From Adiantum capillus-veneris (Eukaryota; Streptophyta; Polypodiopsida; Polypodiales; Pteridaceae): DNA of 64,000 bases. Positions 62,551 through 64,000 of the stretch are shown here, in pieces. Where the stretch lies: positions 76,351,872 to 76,415,871 of the forward strand of contig CM043953.1 of assembly GCA_014529385.2 (NCBI GenBank). The letters run 5' to 3'. Under the pieces are notes generated by a model. That model was not told where the DNA came from. It saw nothing but the letters and a program-made list of their open reading frames with translations, and made no database searches. Positions within the stretch are counted from its first letter, which is position 1; each line of letters opens with the position of its first letter. Both the position numbers and the translations under genes were made by a program.

Positions 62551-64000
62551 GTCTGGCAACCTGTACAACGAAAGAGCAGTAAAACCAATCCAAAAAATTG
62601 TCGTCAATCACACAATTGAGACAGAACTGAAAAAGCAAGTGCGAAATAGCTCGATCCACAAAGTATGCAGAAGGTCTCCCACTAGAACCACAATCTGCGG
62701 GCAAAAGAGATGGATGCGGAATACACACCGCAATCCAAACTGCCAAACACTATGGCAAATAATGCTCGAGATAACAAAACTCTCCCACCCGAGAGCAAAC
62801 CACTGTCTCAAGCAAAGAAGGTGACCAAGAGGTCAAGCGCACTAGCCTCTACAATAGGCATACATATCTGGCAAAATTTTGGCAAAGTCTCCTCTGTAAC
62901 TGGAGTAAAAAACTCAATAGTAAATTGCAATGGAGACAACAACAAATGCCCAAATGGCCAATCCGGGAATGTACTTGTCCGGAATCACCTCACAAAGTCA
63001 TACACAGAGCCAAACCGCTCTAGCTGGAGTATCACTCAACGGCGCTACAAATGACATACATATGTGAGTGAAAAACTGCTGCCAAAATGTGTCAATGGAT
63101 GACAAATGTGCCAGATAACCATAGCATACACAACTCCTCACTCCTACGAGAGTGGGTACAAGAACACCAAACTGTGTCCAAACTGACAAAACTTGTCAAT
63201 GTGAGAGCCAAGTTCGATCACAAACTATGGTGAGTAATCTCCAACCACTATCCCACAAAAGGATACACAAAGCAAAAGCTCAAGACACCTGCTGTGTCGA
63301 AACCGGTATGCAAGCCAAAACACTGCAGAAGATGTCCTCAACTGCAAATGGCAACACCTGTGGGAGTACTAGACTCAACTTGTAGCCAGGAGTCAAAACT
63401 GGAAGCTCCAAATGGTCGAGCACACACAGCTCAAGACCAAAAAAGCAGAGCAAAATATGCTCGCAATGCACCACCCAAAAGGAAAAACACTGCACACAAA
63501 TCCTGAGTGCTATAAGCAATCGCAATCTCGATCGCACCAACAATGCGCATAAAACTCCTGGGAAAATTTCGCCAGATTTTTGTCAGTAAAACGGCCACAA
63601 AACCTGTAACCAAACTGATTGCATGCTCAAAACCATGAGCAACCAAAGCGCATCAAACCGCACTCCAAATGCATGCACCAATCTCCACACTTTGCATACA
63701 TCATTGCAAACACCTGCAAATCTAGTACACAAATATCTGCTCTACCTGTGACTGCCCAAAAAACTGGATCTCTCAAGAGACCGCTTCGATGGTGTGTAAA
63801 CGCCTCTGTACTTTGTTGCCCAAGTCTACCAAAAAACCCTCAAACCACAAGCTTAACACAAGCTGCAATTGCATCTTCACCGCAAAATTTATGCACTCAA
63901 CTTCAAGCATCTCCCGTGCTTCCAAAAGTGCATCAAATTCGCACACAATGCGACAACAGAAAATCTGGAATTTCTATATACAGTCAGTCTGAGCTGAATA
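62551..64000. other. Copia leader or flank, no gene
   Basis: C- and A-rich on the plus strand and poor in G, continuing the composition of the copia coding strand. Open frames on both strands show no known motif. No 5' LTR copy of the 60559-60800 sequence is seen, so the right end of the copia element lies outside the window. Confidence 0.5.

Overview
The window is repeat-dense nuclear DNA of a land plant. The plant call rests on a CACTA (En/Spm-type) transposase of the plant TNP2/DUF4218 kind, a Ty3/gypsy chromovirus, a Tat-like gypsy element with a second RNase H, Ty1/copia remains, and an initiator-Met primer-binding site. The species cannot be named from the sequence; the density of nested LTR elements suggests a large genome. 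I see no intact host gene, no tRNA or rRNA gene and no CRISPR array. Nearly every coding stretch is a broken transposon gene. Element names below are mine.

Layout. 1-2787: 3' part of a CACTA transposon. 2788-9795: gypsy copy GypA-1 (gag, protease, long linker, RT, part of RNase H). 9796-14640: divergent tandem repeat array with a roughly 860-bp higher-order period, split by a solo LTR (11549-12345). 14836-15803 (minus): broken gene resembling an N4/N6 DNA methyltransferase. 15900-16621: minus-strand LTR. 16650-24190 and 29206-30648: GypA-2, interrupted by the gag-only element GagC-1 (24190-29205). 30649-34735: GypA-3 (integrase, an extra 3' retropepsin-like domain, polypurine tract, LTR). 34736-38483: GagC-2. 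38716-42398: Tat-like GypD-1. 42399-51236: full-length chromovirus ChrG with both LTRs and a matching 5-bp target duplication (CTCAT), inserted in the GypD-1 LTR. 51242-53733: simple-sequence DNA (CA, GT, G, GA runs). 53734-54676 (minus): integrase of GypD-2. 54677-57843: GypA-like element with LTR, leader and gag start. 57844-60101 (minus): LTR and integrase tail of another gypsy element, GypH. 60102-60800: three copies of a small copia-type LTR, two in inverted orientation forming a long hairpin. 60801-62550 (minus): internally deleted copia element. 62551-64000: its leader or flank, no gene.

Most notable is the leader of the GypA/GagC elements. GypA leaders are built of old tandem units of about 290 bp, each carrying a 22-nt palindrome with core AATCGCGATT. 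The GagC-1 leader and the leader at 55531-57153 carry a different palindrome with the same central ATCGCGAT, spaced exactly 273 bp in both although the DNA between has diverged. The element at 54677 also shares its LTR with GagC-1 but carries a GypA-type gag, so the gag-only element may be a non-autonomous partner of a GypA-like element. Other points of interest are a second retropepsin-like domain downstream of the GypA integrase, two successive zinc-binding domains before it, an inverted gag copy upstream of the forward gag in both GagC elements, and the methyltransferase-like remnant. Comparison of GypA copies shows that many stop codons are single C-to-T or G-to-A changes.
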